In this document: positions 62,536 through 64,000 of the stretch, in pieces
Numbering within the stretch: position 1 is the stretch's first letter
Layout: the number at the start of each line of letters is the position of its first letter
Source: Branchinecta lynchi
Lineage: Eukaryota > Arthropoda > Branchiopoda > Anostraca > Branchinectidae
Reading direction: 5' to 3'
Assembly (NCBI GenBank): GCA_023053575.1
Contig: JAKZAP010000006.1
Span: 15,075,280 to 15,139,279 of the forward strand
DNA length: 64,000 nucleotides
Made by a program: the position numbers and the translations under genes
The notes under the pieces: generated by a model
Told to the model about the DNA's origin: nothing
The model's database searches: none
The model's input: the letters and a program-made list of their open reading frames with translations, nothing else

Positions 62536-64000
62536 TTTTTATGGCACTTGAGCTTACTCAAGTGCCATATAGCGATTGTTATTTCTGTCCGTCAGTCGGT
62601 CTGTCGGTCTGTCGGTCCCGGTTTTGCTAGTTCGGGCACTTCCAGATAAGCTAGGACGATGAAACTTGGCAAGCATATCAGGAACTGGACCAGATTAAAT
62701 TAGAAATTGTCGCTTCCTCGATCCGACCATCTGGAGGGGAGTGGAGGGAGGGGGAATCCGGAAAAAATAGGAAAAATGAGATATTTTTAGCTTACGAACG
62801 GGTGATCGGATCTTAATGAAACTTAATACATGGAAGGACTTCGTGTCTCAGACCCTCCATTTTAAATCCAGACCGGATCCGGTGACACTGGGGGGAGTTA
62901 GAGGGGGAAACCGGAAATCTTGGAAAACACTTAGAGTGGAGGGATCCGAATGAAACTTGGTGAAAAGTACAAGCAAAAGTCCTAGATACGTGACTGATAT
63001 AACCGGAACGGATCCGCTCACTTTGGGGGAGTTGGGGGGGGGGAGAGAAGTCCGAATTTGTAGTGATCCCGCGAGTTCCGTGCTTCCTGATGTGCTGGGA
63101 CGATGGAAATTGACAGGCATGTCTGGGACCCGACCAGCTTAAATAGGAAATCATCAATTCCCCGATTCGACCATCTGGGGGGGGGGAGTGGAGGGAGGGT
63201 GAACCCAAAATTTGAGGTATTTTTAGCTTGCGAACGGGTGATCGGATCTTGATGAAAATTGATATTTAGGATGACCTCGTGTCTCAGACACCTCACTTTA
63301 AATCCGGGCCGGATCCGATGACACTGGGGGGAGTGGGAGGAGGGAACCGGAAATTTTGAGAAACGCTTAAAGTGGAGGGATCGGGATGAAACTTGGTGGG
63401 AAAAACAAGCACAGGTCCTAGAAACGTCATTGACATAACCGGACCGGATCAGGGCACTGTGGGGGAGTTGGGGTGGGGAACCGGAAATTTTGAGAAACGC
63501 TTAAAGTGGAGGGATCGGGATGAAACTTGGTGGGAAAAACAAGCACAGGTCCTAGACACGTCATTGACATAACCGGACCGGATCAGGGCACTGTGGGGGA
63601 GTTGGGATGGGGGTCCGGATTTCTAGCGATCCCGCGAGTTCGGCATACTTCCTGGTGTCCTAGGGCGATGAAACTTGGCAGGTATGTCAAGGATCCGAAC
63701 AGATTGACTTGAGAACAGCCGTTTCCCCGACCCGACCATCGTGGGGGGAGTGGGTGGATGGGGAGTCCGGAATCTAGTGGCGTGCATAACTTTTGAACGG
63801 GTGATCGGATCTTGATGAAAATTGATATTTAGGATGACCTTGTGTCTCAGACACCTTACTTTAAATCCGGGCCGGATCCGATGACACTGGGGGGAGTTGG
63901 AGGAGGTAACCGGAAATTTTGAGAAACGCTTAAAGTGGAGGGATCGGGATGAAACTTGGTGGGAAAAACAAGCACAGGTCCTAGACACGTCATTGACATA
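62536..64000 (+). mobile_element. Family B element B15 (runs off the window)
   Basis: The 5' head TTTTTATGGCACTTGAGC, TTACTCAAGTGCCATATAGC is followed by a GTCGGTCTGTCGGTC repeat and then at least six half-monomers of about 140 bp to the window end. The first ~1.1 kb is almost identical to the reverse of B12. The frames at 62813-63296 on the - strand are repeat sequence. Confidence 0.88.

Overview
This is a gene-poor, repeat-dense stretch of a metazoan nuclear genome, most likely an invertebrate; the sequence alone does not settle the phylum. The evidence is one intron-containing protein gene with clean GT-AG junctions, an RTE-like LINE, fragments of other LINEs, and many hAT-like and other foldback elements. 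Roughly half of the window is covered by two families of elements with tandem-repeat cores. There is no operon, no CRISPR array and no convincing tRNA or rRNA gene.

The one real gene is MEPCE (7SK snRNA methylphosphate capping enzyme, Bin3 family) at 25478-36338 on the + strand. Five coding exons join in phase to 848 codons: 25478-25836, 26762-26960, 32304-32825, 33902-34120 and 35091-36338. The N-terminal part, the Bin3-type SAM methyltransferase domain (about residues 249-487) and the closing GFQRP segment are all recognisable. Unusually, about 360 acidic, low-complexity residues follow the catalytic domain in the last exon. Every intron carries transposable-element sequence.

Two element families dominate and look like relatives. 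Both have the same plan: a 5' end of TTTTT plus a palindrome, a core of ~137-140 bp tandem monomers, an ACGG/ACAG-type simple repeat near one end, the 5' palindrome motif repeated close to the 3' end, and a final CTTGTT. Family A (5' TTTTTGGGATCCCA) has about nine copies: 1998-3193, 7035-8331, 11444-12337, 23757-24667, 30288-31487, 46256-47384, 50755-51311, 52189-54940 (interrupted) and 60185-60273. Family B (5' TTTTTATGGCACTTG, 3' CAAGTGCCATATGAGC...CTCTTGTT) has about fifteen copies or fragments. The plan resembles non-autonomous Helentron-type elements with minisatellite cores; this is inference from structure, since no Rep/helicase gene is present.

Layout: 0-9 kb, A and B copies with nested insertions and an old LINE 3' fragment; 9-18.9 kb, mixed decayed repeats and a 333-bp tandem duplication; 19-23.3 kb, a B copy split by an RTE-like LINE that has a target-site duplication; 25.4-36.3 kb, MEPCE; 37-40 kb, a cluster of four different foldback elements; 40.1-43.0 kb, a hAT-type element with a perfect 8-bp duplication and a 2.2-kb B element inside it; 43.4-57 kb, foldback families and A/B copies; 57-64 kb, more B copies, including a near-identical inverted pair. 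Nesting gives a relative order of insertion events: B interrupted by A, LINE and foldback elements; A interrupted by hAT-like and 7-bp-TSD elements; hAT interrupted by B.
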